Assembly: GCA_016081115.2 (NCBI GenBank)
Contig: CM071924.1
Span: forward strand, 93,572,616 to 93,636,615
Length of the DNA stretch: 64,000 nt
DNA from: Rehmannia glutinosa
Lineage: Eukaryota > Streptophyta > Magnoliopsida > Lamiales > Orobanchaceae
Reading direction: 5' to 3'
Shown here: positions 31,709 through 42,748 of the stretch, one piece after another
Position numbering within the stretch: position 1 is the stretch's first letter
How the letters are laid out: each line of letters begins with the position of its first letter
The notes under the pieces: generated by a model
The model's database searches: none
Told to the model about the DNA's origin: nothing
The model's input: only the letters and a program-made list of their open reading frames with translations
Made by a program: the position numbers and the translations under genes

Positions 31709-34010
31709 ATGGCGACCCCTCCTCCATCTATGCGGCCCTCTAGCTCGCGGTCGAACTCTGGTTCGTCCTCGAACTCAGGGTCGTCTGACTCCGGCTCGTC
31801 TTCGAGCTCTTCTACTTCCACAAGCGGGGCAACCCATATTCCCCCTTCTCCCGACAGGGTATCCCACAAGGCCACCCCTTTGGATGACCTGGAACACGTC
31901 GCCCCCTGGGCTCTTCTTAGGTCTCGGGTCTCCGTTCACGACATAGGCATCATTAGGAAAAACTTCCATATCCCCGCCTCATACCAAATCATCATTCCAA
32001 CTACTAGTGACAGGATAGACAAGCCTCCACCTCATTTTGCTTAGCCTTTTACCTCGCTAGATTCGAGGCGGGTCTTAGATTTTCCTTTGGCTCGCCCCGT
32101 TGTTGACATTTTAAGAGGGCTCGATGTTTGCCCCGCTCAGCTCGTCCCAAATTCCTATCGTCACATTGTAGGATTCATCATTTTAATGAAACATTTCGGC
32201 GAGGCCGCCTCACTCTCTCACTTCAGCGAGCTATACGCCATCCATTCTTCCACTACCACTACTAACTCCGAATTCTTTTACATTTCACCTCGCACTAACC
32301 AGAAATTTTTGCATCGAGTTCCTTCCTCGGTGTGGCCTTGGAAAGATAGGTTCGTATTCATTCGAGCCCCTATTGAAAATCCTTGGGAGCTACCTTCGGA
32401 TTGGAAGCTGGGCCGGCCTCGCCTTCGAGGCCTGCCTCCTGTTTCTTGGGGTACCAACTTCATTTTTATGCTTACCCAACAATGGTATGAGGCTTGCGAC
32501 CTCATTACCGAAGAGGTTCTATCCCTCGTCGGCCTTAGCCCCGCCCCGCTCCTCGCCATGAAACTCTAACCCTTGGTAATATATTTATTTCTTTTTTTTA
32601 ATTTTTCGATTCGCCTATCATACTTTGTATTGATGATGCCTTGGCTTTTATTCATGCAGATATGGTGGTCCGATCTGCCGTTCTTGACAAGGCCCTCGCC
32701 AACAACAAAGAAGCCCTGCTAGCTCGCAAGCAAGCTCGACAAGAGGCTGTTGCGTCGGATTTACCGTTGGGCGTGGTCGCAGCTTCGGCCCCCTCCGTGA
32801 CAATAGCCCTCGACCCCACTCCCGAGGTGCCTCTCAAGAAAACCATCAAGGCCTCGGGTAGCAAGCCTAGGGAGGACAAGGGAAAAAAGGTGGTTGAAAG
32901 TTCTGCTCCAAAAAGGGCAAAAATTCGCAAGGCTAGGAGCTCGACTGATTCTATGGGTGCTTCCCGGGATGCTAGCTCACGACGAGCTCGAGCTGCGATG
33001 CCAACCTCCCCACCGTTGATCAAATGATGATGTGGTTGAACCGAGCGAGTCCCATCTCGGGCTCGCCCGGCTCGCGGCTCGCGAGAAGGCTCTCGACCTT
33101 AGGCCTCGTGTTCGCGAGCTTGCCATGCCTCGCACCATTCTCGAATGGAATATTAGCTCGCGGAGCTCGGTCCTCGAGACGAAGGCGGGAGGATTCCATT
33201 GAATCGTATAACTATACTACCCTCCCCACCGACCAATTTGCCCCGATGACCCACGAGTTCACCCGCCTCGAAGAGTTGGCGCTCACGAGGTCATGTCGGT
33301 ATGTGAATGTATTTAAATTATCCAACTTTGTTTCTTCGCTTCTATCCGCTTCGCCACCACTTACTTCGCCCTTTTTTTTATAAATAGCTTTCGCCCTGTT
33401 GCACCAAATGGCGCTTGCGCAGTGCCGATTGGAAGCACTTAACGAGGTGTACATTAATCAGCTGAGCGAGGTCCATGCGAGGCTCCGAACTGTCGAGGCG
33501 GATAAGGCAAAAGCCGTCGAGGAGGCTCGAGCCGAACTCCTCAAGGAAGTAGCTGACCTGAAAGCCCAGCTTGCTTCGTCTCAAAGCGAGCTCAAAACTC
33601 GCGAGGTGCACCACATCAAAGAGGTGGCAGATTCTTTTGAAAAAGGTCGGAAACAAGGCCTTGAAGAATATCTCTCATCCGAAGAGCATAAGGCTTCGCT
33701 AGCCTCGTCTCGTCTTGCCGGGGTTCAATCCTTTCTCCAGTCCTCGTCTTGCGAGAAACTCATTGCCGAGCGAGCCGTGGTGTACCTCTTTGATGGCTTC
33801 GAGCGGTGCCGCGAGCAGGGAATTAAGAAGGAAGCTTTTAAGGCCGATTTCGACCCCGACAAGCTTGACCCCTTTGAGAAGGACGAGCCGAAGGCAGACG
33901 TCGCTGAAGGCGAAGGCGAGGTGGGTAGCTCGCGTGATGTAGAGGTCGTCGATGAAGTGGAGGAGGTCGATGAGTTCACCGATCTCGTGAAACCTCTTTT
34001 AGCCTCCTAG
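31709..34010 (+). pseudogene. Antisense gene of the Tat element (Transposase_28 / aORF), apparently spliced
   Basis: Plus-strand gene, antisense to gag-pol, with its own TATA box. Exon 1 (31709 to about 32575) starts MATPPPSM, has a Ser-rich N-terminus, then ARPVVDILRGLDVCPAQLVP, GFIILMKHFGE, WPWKDRFVF and WGTNFIFML, resembling the plant putative gypsy-type transposon domain (PF04195). Candidate intron 1 runs GTAATATATT (32576) to TTCATGCAG (32660). Exon 2 reads DMVVRSAVLDKALANNKEAL and is basic. Candidate intron 2 runs GTATGTGAAT (33304) to ATAAATAG (33387). Exon 3 (to 34010) is a long coiled coil (VEADKAKAVEEARAELLKEV) with an acidic tail. Stops at 32042 and 33027 and a shift near 33195 break it. 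Antisense ORFs are known in Tat-lineage elements; their role is unsettled. Confidence 0.75.
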
Positions 34011-34254
34011 GGCTTTTTATGTAAATAACTGAAGTATTTAACTTGGATGTATTTTTATTCACGATCTCATCGCCTCTTAATGTACTTCAAATGTTACTTC
34101 GTTTTTGTGTCTTACTTTTGCCTTACTTCACTTGTGCGTCACTTCGATATACTACACTTCGCCTTTATATATTGCATGGACTTTACTTCGATCCACTTTT
34201 TTTTTTTTTTTTTTTTAAGCATCCCTTGGGTCTTAGGCTTACTCGCGAGGCTAG

Positions 34255-34570
34255 GTCCCTGGGCGAGCCTAAGTCCCTCGAGGGGTCGCCTAGGGCGTTT
34301 ACGGCCTGGGTCCCTCGTGGGGTCGCCTAGGGCGCTTATGGCCTAGGTCCCTCGTGGGGTCGCCTAGGGCGCTTATGGCCTAGAACCTCGTGGGGTCGCC
34401 TAGGGCGCTTATGGCCTAGGTCCCTCGTGGGGTCGCCTAGGGCGCTTATGGCCTAGGTCCTCGTGGGGTCGCCTAGGTAGGCGCTCTGGCCGGGTCCTCA
34501 TGGGGTCGCCTAGGCGTTCATGGCCTAGGTCCTCGTGGGGTCGCCAGCTGGCGCGCTCATGGCCAGGTCA
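34255..34570. repeat. Tandem array A in the Tat 3' region, ~37-bp unit
   Basis: About eight copies of a GC-rich unit containing CTCGTGGGGTCGCCTAGG and GCGCTTATGGCCTAG. The middle copies are nearly identical, the outer ones degenerate. Confidence 0.9.
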
Positions 34571-35037
34571 GGTCCCTTTGTTGGGACCATTGTGGGCTTT
34601 GCCCGCCCTAAAAGGGAGCTTATGGCCTAGATCCTTCGTGGGATCGTCTTGGGCCTCGCTAGCCTTTTAGGGGGCTTATCTTGCAGCCCAGGTCCCTTTG
34701 TTGGGACCATTGTGGGCTTTGCCAGCCTAAAAGGGAGCTTATGGCCTAGATCCTACGTGGGATCGTCTTGGGCCTACTAGCCTTTTAGGGGGCTTATCTT
34801 GCGAGCCTAGGTCCCTTTGTTGGGACCATTGTGGGCTTTGCCAGCCTAAAAGGGAGCTTATGGCCTAGATCCTACGTGGGATCGTCTTGGGCCTGCTAGC
34901 CTTTTAGGGGGCTTATCTTGCGAACCTAGGTCCCTTGTTTGGACCATTGTGGGCTTTGCCAGCCTAAAAGGGAGCTTATGGCCTAGATCCTCCGTGGGAT
35001 CGTCTTAGGCCTGCTAGCCTTTTAGGGGGCTTATCTT
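34571..35037. repeat. Tandem array B in the Tat 3' region, ~119-bp unit
   Basis: Four copies starting near 34571, 34691, 34810 and 34929, each with TTGTTGGGACCATTGTGGGC, AAAAGGGAGCTTATGGCC, GTGGGATCGTCTT and GCCTTTTAGGGGGCTTATCT. The unit shares GGCTTATGGCCTAG with array A, suggesting a common origin. Confidence 0.9.
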
Positions 35038-35195
35038 TAGTGGTTCGCTTGCGACCCTGAAACACTAAGCAAATTTGTGCAAAAAGGTAAACATTGCAGG
35101 TGAAATTCCATCTTCTTTCATTGATGATAGTTTTTAACATAAACCTTCAATTCTTCCAAAATTAAGCTAAGTACATAAAGTAGATTAGTTATGCA

Positions 35196-36534
35196 ACATC
35201 AAGTATAGAACCTCCTTAAGTTATGAATGTTCCAAGGCCTTGGGAGCTCCTTTCCTTGCATGTTTTCTAGTCTGTATGTTCCTCTTTTCAGCACATCAAT
35301 TACCTTAAAAGGTCCTTCCCAATTTGCCTCCAGCTTCCCCACATGTTTGGACACTTCCACTTTTTTTGAGCACTAGATCCCCTACTTGAAAGCTTCGCTC
35401 ATGAACCCTTTTGTTGTACGCATTTTTCATCCTTCCTTAGCCGCTTGGATCTGAATAAACGCTTTGTCTCGCTTTTCTTCAATGAGCTCGAGCTCGAGCT
35501 CTCTAGCTTCCCTATTGCTCTCGGGCTCGTACCGAGCGACCCGAAGCGAAGTTTCTCCAATTTCCACCGGCACGATCGCTTCCGACCCATACACTAGGCG
35601 AAAGGCATTTCTCCGGCCGAGGTCCGTGGGGTCGTTCGATATGCCCATAGGACTCAGTGCAACTCGTCCACCCAATACGACTTCGCTTCGTAGCCTCGTT
35701 TTTAGGTGTTGTAGAATAATTCTGTTTGCGACCTCAGTCTGTCCATTTGCTTGAGGGTTTCCCACAGTTGTAAAATTTTGCTTCACTTTATATTCTTCAC
35801 ACCACTCCCTAACCTTCTTTCCTTGAAACTGAGTGCCATTATCTGATATTAAGATTCTGGGAGCCCCATACCTACATGCAATATTTTTCCACAAGAAATT
35901 CATGACTTCGGTTTCCGATATCTTGGCCACTGCCTCGGCCTCAATCCACTTAGAAAAGTACTCCACCGCCACAATGATAAATTTCTTTCGAGCTCAGCTT
36001 GGCATCGGGAAGGGACCCAAGATGTCGATTCCCCATTGATCAAAAGGACAAGCGATGGGGATCGTTTCCAACTGGGTCGCTGGTTGGTGAGTGAGGTTCG
36101 CGTGGAACTGACACTTCGCACATTTTTTAACAAACTCCATTGTATCCTTTACTAAAGTCGGCCAAAAGTAACCTTGCTTAGGATCACCTTTCTCGGGCGA
36201 GTGCCTTCCCACCTAAGTGGTTGCCACAATTGCCTTCATGAATCTCCCTCATTACATATATTGCTTTCTCCGGTCCGAGGCAATTTAGCAATGGTCCTCC
36301 TACCGATCTTTTATACATCTCATTGTCTATCATTAGAAACCGGGACGCTCTAACTTGGACCCTTCTAGCTTTTATTGGGTCCAACGGTAAAGCTCCCTTT
36401 TCTAGGAAATTTTTCAAGTCTTCCATCCAATCGATTGGGGTGTCAATTGCACAAACCAGCGCCTCGCTTGGATACTGCTCGATGGGACCTTCCTCCGCTA
36501 GCGAGTTCGGCTGCGTCGCCACCAACACGATCAC
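35196..36534 (-). pseudogene. Tat integrase
   Basis: C-terminal pol domain that inserts the cDNA. The zinc-binding part shows HEGNCGNHLGG, then after a frame break YFWPTLVKD and FVKKCAKCQ. The catalytic core has WGIDILGPFP (first Asp), ISDNGTQF (second Asp) and NGQTEVANR (Glu). The C-terminal part, in another frame (35400-35196), reads GKLEANWEGPFKV, GTYRLENMQGKELPRPWN and ends LRRFYT, a normal ending for this lineage. Frame breaks near 36200, 35980 and 35430 separate four ORFs, but all catalytic residues are still readable. Confidence 0.88.
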
Positions 36535-36554
36535 CTTCCTTGAATTACTCCCAC

Positions 36555-38825
36555 TTATCGCACTTGCGGCGAGCTAGAGCATCGGCCGCTCATTTTCACC
36601 TCTTGGGATCTGCTTTGTAGTTGAAAAGATTCGAACTTTTCCATCATCCGCTTCGCTTTCTCCAAATAGTTAGCCATAGATCGATCCTTGGCCTCAAACG
36701 AGCCTTCAACTTGCATTGCCACCAACTGGGAGTCAGTGTACGCTATCAATTTCTTCACATTGCACTTTAGTGCCATTTTTAATCCTGCCAACAGAGCCAG
36801 ACTCGGCCTCATTGTTTGTCACTCCTTCGAGGTGAAGCGCCACTTCCACCTCGAACGAGTTAGGCTTTTGTAATAATATCCCAGCTCCGCCTCCGGTAGC
36901 CACCGCCGACCCATCCATATGCAGTAGCCATGTTACTTCCTCTTTTTGAACCTCATTTTCCGACCCATTTGTTTCGTTAACGAAGTCAGCCAGGACTTGA
37001 GCCTTCACCGCCGTTTTACTTTGATATTTAATATCAAATTCCCTCAATTCCACAGACTATTTCACTAGGCGACCTGACAGCTCCGGTTTCTCTAACACTT
37101 GTCTCAGTGGTTGATTTGTGAGGACAATAATCTGATGAGATTGGAAGTAAGGTCGCAACTTCCTACCGATACTACAAAGGCTAGAGCCGCCTTTTCTGTC
37201 TCTAGGTACCTCTCTTCAGCTCCCTGTAACAACTTGCTCACGTAGTAAACTGGGCGATGAACTCCTTCTTCGTCCCGCACCAACACCGAGCTCACGGCTC
37301 GCTTCGAAACTGCTAAGTATAAAAATAGAGCCTCCCCTTTTTTAGGCTTGGACAGAAAAGGTGGAGACATAAGGTATCCTTTCAAATCTCCGAATGCCTT
37401 CTCACATTCCTCCGTCCACTGAAAATTTTTCATGTTTCTCAATGTGTTGAAAAAAGGAAGGTTGCGATCGGCTGACCTCGAAATGAACCTATTCAACGAG
37501 GCAACTTTCCCTGTGAGCTGTTGTACTTCATTGACCGTTCTAGGTGAACTCATTTCCATTATAGCTTTTATCTTCTCCGGGTTCGCCGATCCCCTCTCAT
37601 GCACCATGAAACCCAAAAATTTTCCACCTCGCACTCCGAAGGTGCACTTCGCAGGATTCAACTTCATACCATAGGCTCGCATTATTTTGAAAGCCTCCCT
37701 CAAATGCTCAAGGTGATCCTCTTCCATCACACTTTTTACCAACATATCATCAACATACACTTCCATTGATTTGCCAATTTTCTCTCTAAACATGAGGTTG
37801 ACTAACCTCTGATAGGTAGCTCCCGCGTTTTTTAGCCCAAACGGCATTACCATGTAACAATAAACTCCATTCTCCGTCACAAACGAGGTCTTATCCCTAT
37901 CCTCCTCCGCCATAAAAATTTGGTGATATCCTTGGTAAGCATCCATCATGCTAAGCAAGGCACATCTATTTTGTGGAGTCCACCAACAAAGTCATGCGAG
38001 GTAGGGGGTAAGGATCCTTGGGGCATGCCTTATTCAGATCCGTGAAGTCAGTGCACATCCTCCATTTGTTATTAGCTTTGGGCACTACAACTACATTTGA
38101 TAGCCACTCAGTGAACTGAATTTCCACAACATATCCCGCTTCCAATAACTTGTTCACCTCGTTTTCTATAATTTTGTTTCTTTCGCTTCCAAAGCTTCGC
38201 TTTTTCTGCTTCACTGGCCTCGCTAACGGATCCACATTCAGTCGGTGAACCATCACCTCGGGGTCTATGCCTTGGAAATCAGACGGTTTCCAAGCAAAAA
38301 TGTCCACATTCTCCCTAAGAAATTGAATCATCAACACTTCTAGCTTCGAGTCCATTTGCGACCCTATCTTAGTGAACTTGTCCGAGTTGCCTGGCTCGAG
38401 CTCAATCACTTTGTATTGCTCCGTTGGCTCAACCCTATACTCCGCCATTGTCCTAGCTTTTTTAACCTTCTCCTTTTCTTTTTACTCAGCCCAACCTCCT
38501 CTTCGCGTGTTATTTGCTTTATAGTCCTCACTTCTCTACCTTCCTTCTTCTTTTTTAGGGAAACGTTATAGCATTCTCTAGCCGTCTTCTGGGTCGCCTC
38601 GTCTTCGCCTATCCCTCCTGATGTAGGGAACTTCATCTTCAAATGATAAGTGGACACCACAGCTTGAAATTGATTCAGTCCGGGTCGCCCCATAATCACA
38701 TTATAAGCAAATGGGGCGTCTACCACTAGGTACTTGATCATGATTGTCTTTCGAACGGGCGTCACGAGCGAGGTGGGGAGATCAATGGTTCCTAAGGGAA
38801 CCACTTCGCTTCTCCCAAATCCCAT
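36555..38825 (-). pseudogene. Tat protease end, reverse transcriptase, RNase H and second RNase H
   Basis: VIMGRPGLNQFQAVVSTYHL (about 38705) closes the protease region. RT follows: PVKQKKRSFGSERNKII, NKWRMCTDFTDLNKACPKD (38050), FGLKNAGATYQRLVN, and the active site YVDDMLVKS (37735-37760). The first RNase H has FQWTEECEKAF and PVYYVSKLLQGAE. A second RNase H has LLHMDGSAVATGGGAGILL (36930), NEAES and IAYTDSQLVAMQVEG (36740), the dual arrangement known for the Tat lineage. Breaks occur at about 37965, 37100, 36800 and 38450. Confidence 0.9.
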
Positions 38826-39439
38826 CGGTGAGTGTCGACCAGGACGTAGGCGATTACATCTAATTCCATCTTCCTCAACACATGCATAAATAATATATCC
38901 GCCGAGCTCCCATTGTCCACCAAAACTTTTTGTACAGCGAAGTTGGCAATATCCATCGTGATAACCATCGGGTCGTTTTGACCTACCTCGACCCCCACGA
39001 GGTCACGGCCATCGAATGTAATAGGGCTAGAGTTTTGGACGCTCATGACCTTTAGTTTCCTCTTACAATAATGAGTGAGGTTACGCGCATGTTTCCTTCT
39101 TGCACTCTGTGAATCACCTCCACTAGGACCTCCTGCTATCATATGTATAACCCCCCTACGAGGTAGGTTATCTTCTTCGTGATTTTGCCTAGGCCTAGAG
39201 CGTTCCCTTGGGCGTTCTTGCCTATGTCCGGCCTCATGGCGACCTCTCGACCGGCTTCGCGATTTGCGAGCCGGTGATCTTCGCCTAGGGTCCCGGTTAG
39301 GTCCTCCCCCTCGTTCTTCTTTCAAAACAAAATTTTGTAAGTAACCTTGTTGAATGAGCCTTTCAATCTCATCTCGCAATTGAATGCAATCCTCGGTATC
39401 ATGGCCATGGTCCTTATGGAAGCGACAATATTTATCCAT
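38792..39439 (-). pseudogene. Tat gag 3' part and aspartic protease
   Basis: Starts MDKYCRFHKDHGHDTEDC, a Cys/His motif found at the end of Tat-type gag, followed by LRDEIERLIQQGYL and a long Arg/Ser-rich segment (RRRSPARKSRSRSRGR). The protease active site is VLVDNGSSADILF (about 38905), the DNGSS variant usual in this lineage. It ends by a frame change near 38825. Confidence 0.85.
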
Positions 39440-39528
39440 ATTTCTTCGACCGAGGTCGTCTTCATCTTTTTGGCCACCTTAGCATATCGATTCGCTCTAT
39501 GGCCATTAGAGCATGACTTGGGGTGCGT

Positions 39529-40689
39529 TCAACAACAGTGTATATCTATTGTGCTCCATTGTCCGGGGCGATCTTGATCGGACCTCGGTCCAGCCTCTCT
39601 CGGCCCTAAACCGAAGCCTCTCTCTAAGATCCCCTCGCGTGGAGCCCGAGTCACTTGGGACCACTCCTGGTCTTTAAGGGCATTCATCTCTTCCTCCTGT
39701 ATGTATTTCTGGGTCACTTCCATTAACTACTCCTTATCGACAGGAGGTTCGCGAGCGAGCGCTGATGCTAATGGTCCTTTTTGTAATCCAAGGATAAGGA
39801 TATTAGTTATCATATCAATTCGCATATCTTGCACCTCCAATGCTTCATCATTGAACCGATTTATGAATTCCCTGAGCGACTCTTTCACCCCGCGCTTATA
39901 GTGAACAAATGCGGTGACCTTCGGGCTCGCTTTTGGCTTATGAATCGGTATAAGAACTTTCGAGCAATTTGTTCGTAAAAAACCACAGTTCCTAGGTAAT
40001 CCCATGAACCATTCTCGCGCTTTTCCGGTCGGCGTTGTAATGAATATTCTAGCATTCATGGCATCCGACCGCCCATACAATTGCATCACGTGGTCGAAAG
40101 CGGTGAGATGTTCCGAGGTCCCTATTCCCATCATATTTCGGGAGATTAGGAAGCTTGAAGTTCGGGCGTGACCACCTCGGCTAGGATCTCGGGAGAAAAT
40201 AGAGATCCCCTTTTCTCGCAGCGGATATTTGACTCCCTCCGCCTCAAGTCATCCGGTTGTCGAATAACATGCTCGATTTGTTCACTCGGCTCGTGTATGT
40301 CCCGTGGCTTATTGTCGGTTCGCCACGACCTCCTCCTGGTCTCCTCATTTGGTGGCCCGACTTTGTGACTGACTAGCCACCTCTTCCAAATCGACTAGCA
40401 CTTCGTTTCGCTTTTTCCACATTCCCCCCTTCCCCTGGGGACCTTGGGGAGGTGCCTCCGTGGCCTTCTTACCCTTTCTTTCCCTATCCTCCAACATTTT
40501 TTCCAGCATTTTCTCAAAGTCACTAGCCTTCATGTGAATCATCTGCTCCTCCTCCTGGACGAAAGATGGTCCCGCGAAGTGAAGCGGGCGAATTGGTGAT
40601 GTTTCCCTGGGAGGGTCCTGCACGACCCCTTGAGGTGTCTTGGACGCATGCTTAGGTGTTTCCAATAGCTTCCCTGGTGTCTCCTCCAT
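39529..40689 (-). pseudogene. Tat gag (capsid region)
   Basis: Starts at 40689 (MEETPGKLL), 36 bases after the 5' LTR. The N-terminal part has a Lys/Glu-rich helix (KASDFEKMLEKMLEDRER). After frame breaks the gag core reads KLPNLPKYDGNRD (about 40165), EHLTAFDHVMQLYG, ARIFITTPTGKAREWFMGLP and SLREFINRFNDEAL, the Retrotrans_gag pattern. At least three frame breaks (about 40345, 40135, 39725). Confidence 0.8.
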
Positions 40690-40707
40690 CTTTAGCTAGA
40701 CCTCTTT

Positions 40708-40723
40708 CCCACAGACGGCGCCA
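40708..40723 (-). promoter_or_regulatory. Tat primer-binding site
   Basis: Minus strand TGGCGCCGTCTGTGGG, two bases after the 5' LTR. The TGGCGCC start is shared by many plant Ty3/gypsy primer sites. Which tRNA it pairs with I cannot determine here. Confidence 0.7.
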
Positions 40724-40725
40724 AC

Positions 40726-41222
40726 TGATTTAGGAAGGTAAATCAGATGTACCTGACCTAGGGACCCACAAAGCGAGGTGAAGTGTGTTCCGCGAAGCGA
40801 CCCGGCCAAAGATCCCCAAAAGGCTAGGTGAGGTACTTTGTTCGAGGGTACCTGAAACAAAACGCACGTTAGGCTAGCCGGGATGGCTCCCAGCTAAGGC
40901 CCTCCGATGCCTAAGTCAGAATCAGGTAGTTGAGGTATTTAGAAAGCCAAAGAGCGAGGTAATTTAGAATAATGACAAGTTACCTTTTACCTTGATTTTC
41001 GTGTCGTATTTATAGTATTGTTCATCGGGTGAGACGGATCACCGTACACGTGGCACCCGATCGACGGTGAGAGCCTCGCAGGCGACTCGACCCGGTGTTT
41101 CGGGTCGGGTCGGGACCCACATAAAAAGCCGCGGATCCTGAGGGTACTTTGGTAATTTCGCGAGGCGAGGTCAAGATGGTCAACTCGACCTAGGCGAGGC
41201 TATGGTGGTAATTTCCACATCA
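40726..41222 (-). repeat. Tat element 5' LTR
   Basis: 497 bp. Its outer end lies 68 bp upstream of the D27-like ATG. Confidence 0.92.
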
Positions 41223-41227
41223 ATATA

Positions 41228-41289
41228 TATACACAAATTTTGGCTATAAATATGGTGTTTTCCTACCTCTCTCTCTCTCTCTCTCAATC
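41228..41289 (+). promoter_or_regulatory. Core promoter and 5' UTR of the D27-like gene
   Basis: TATA box CTATAAATA at 41244-41252, (CT)n tract at 41267-41285, ATG at 41290. Everything upstream has been displaced 10.3 kb by the Tat insertion. Confidence 0.6.
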
Positions 41290-41796
41290 ATGGATGCAAC
41301 ACTCGTGCTGCCGGGCAAGAGCCTTTTCCGGCCACCGCAAATCAACCGGAGAGTTACCATGCTAAATACTAGACGACGCTCTCCCTTTATTCTTTTGGTT
41401 CTCGCAGACAACAATTTAACAAAAATATCACCGTCTCACGAATCCAAAACCGTCTACAAAGACGGTTGGTTTGCCACTATCGCCCTTAACCATGTCTCCA
41501 AAGCCTTACAAACTGCAACAGGTTCTTTCTTAATTACACACACATGCATGTATATATGTGTTAATTTATAAAATCGAGTCCGTCGGATTTTGGGTTTTTT
41601 TCTATAGCAAAAATATCTTTTCAGCGCTGTTTTATTCCAAAAACATATTTTTAGTCATTTTTCAGTTCAAATATATATTTTACCCCTCTTTTTTCGTTTT
41701 TTGGGGACTGTTACCTGACTCGACCGAAATACATAAGAAAATATATGTGGATTGTCGAACTCCTGTCTGTTACGAGAAACAAAATTAAAAAGAATA

Positions 41797-42019
41797 TACT
41801 TCATCTGTCTCAAATATATAGTCCGCTATTCCTTTTGGGATGTCCCAAATATATAGTTCACGTCTATATTTAATAGTATCTTTTTCATTCTTTTACTATT
41901 ATAACCCTATTTAATATGCATTTCTATTCATTAAATAAGGGTAAATCAAGTAAATATGTATCATATTTTCCAATACTTTTAAAGTCAAATTGGGCTATAT
42001 ATTTGAGACGGAAATAGTA
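41797..42019. mobile_element. Stowaway-like MITE in D27-like intron 1
   Basis: Inverted ends TACTTCATCTGTCTCAAAT and complement TACTATTTCCGTCTCAAAT, both continuing ATATAG. They are of the TACTCCCTCCGTC type of Tc1/mariner MITEs. Confidence 0.7.
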
Positions 42020-42032
42020 TGTTTTATGCTCG

Positions 42033-42195
42033 CAGTGGCGTAGCCAAGGGGGCCATCCTGGGCCCCCACCTTATTAAAAAAAGATAGTGAGATTTTTTTA
42101 AAAAAAATTTATATATTTTTTCTTGGGTTTTTTATGTCCTCACCCTACTTTCGTGTATAGTTCCATCCTATTAATGTATCCTGGCTCCGCCATTA
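42033..42195. mobile_element. hAT MITE in D27-like intron 1
   Basis: CAGTGGCGTAGCC on the left, GGCTCCGCCATTA on the right. The 8-base flanks TATGCTCG and TATGCACG differ at one position. Confidence 0.75.
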
Positions 42196-42469
42196 TATGC
42201 ACGTACACAGAATATCTGAGTATGAATTTTTTGTATGTATGTTTTGATGAATATATAGGGGTGACAAGCAACAAGAGTGGGTTTGATGGGCTGATAGACA
42301 CAACAACAATGGTGTACGATCGATTTTACACCAATCCAACAAAGACAACTTCTTCTTGAAACTCTTGAGAAAGCCTTTCCTAAGCGTATACGTGATGTGG
42401 CAAGTTTTTCTTTACCATCTTAATATATATGTTTCAGTTTTTCAAATTAATTCTTAGCAATACTATATA

Positions 42470-42748
42470 GGGATAATTACAAAAGTACCCTTGGTGAATT
42501 ACAAAAACAACTAGCTAGCTTTCAAAATTAAAAAAAGAACCTTGAGTTTTGATTCAATGTTAGAACTAAGGGATAAACTGTAATATTTTTTTAAATATGA
42601 GGGGTGATTTTTAAATGCTTTTTTCTTATGACGGAGGTAAATGTTAGGTAAAATAAAATCTGAGAGGTATATTTTATATTGGAATTAAGCTAGCTGAGTT
42701 TTTTTTGTAAATAGATCAAATCTCAACGGTACATTTTGTAATTAACCC
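42470..42748. mobile_element. Mutator-like MITE in D27-like intron 2
   Basis: GGGATAATTACAAAAGTACCC on the left and TACATTTTGTAATTAACCC on the right are inverted; same family as 17099-17390. The target duplication is not preserved. Confidence 0.65.

Larger units (their letters stand above)
30877..41222 (-). mobile_element. Ty3/gypsy LTR retrotransposon, Tat type, 10.3 kb
   Basis: Complete in outline. LTRs of 497 bp (30877-31373 and 40726-41222) start TGATTTAGG and end CCACATCA on the plus strand and differ at only about 20 sites. The duplication ATATA lies on both sides (30872-30876 and 41223-41227). Gag-pol is on the minus strand, so the right LTR is the 5' LTR. Gene order (gag, protease, RT, RNase H, second RNase H, integrase), the YCRFHKDHGHDTEDC gag motif, the DNGSSAD protease site, the long 3' region with tandem repeats and an antisense gene are characters of the Tat lineage (Tat/Ogre/Retand). 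Several frameshifts in gag and pol make it non-autonomous now. Confidence 0.92.

Noticed and set aside
32278..33979. Minus-strand ORFs over the antisense gene.
   Set aside because: Shadows of the GC-rich plus-strand frames, with no family resemblance.
34043..34346. ORFs at the start of the tandem array.
   Set aside because: They run into the 37-bp repeats and show no family resemblance.
34255..35037. CRISPR-like array.
   Set aside because: Units are contiguous tandem repeats without unique spacers, in a plant retrotransposon.
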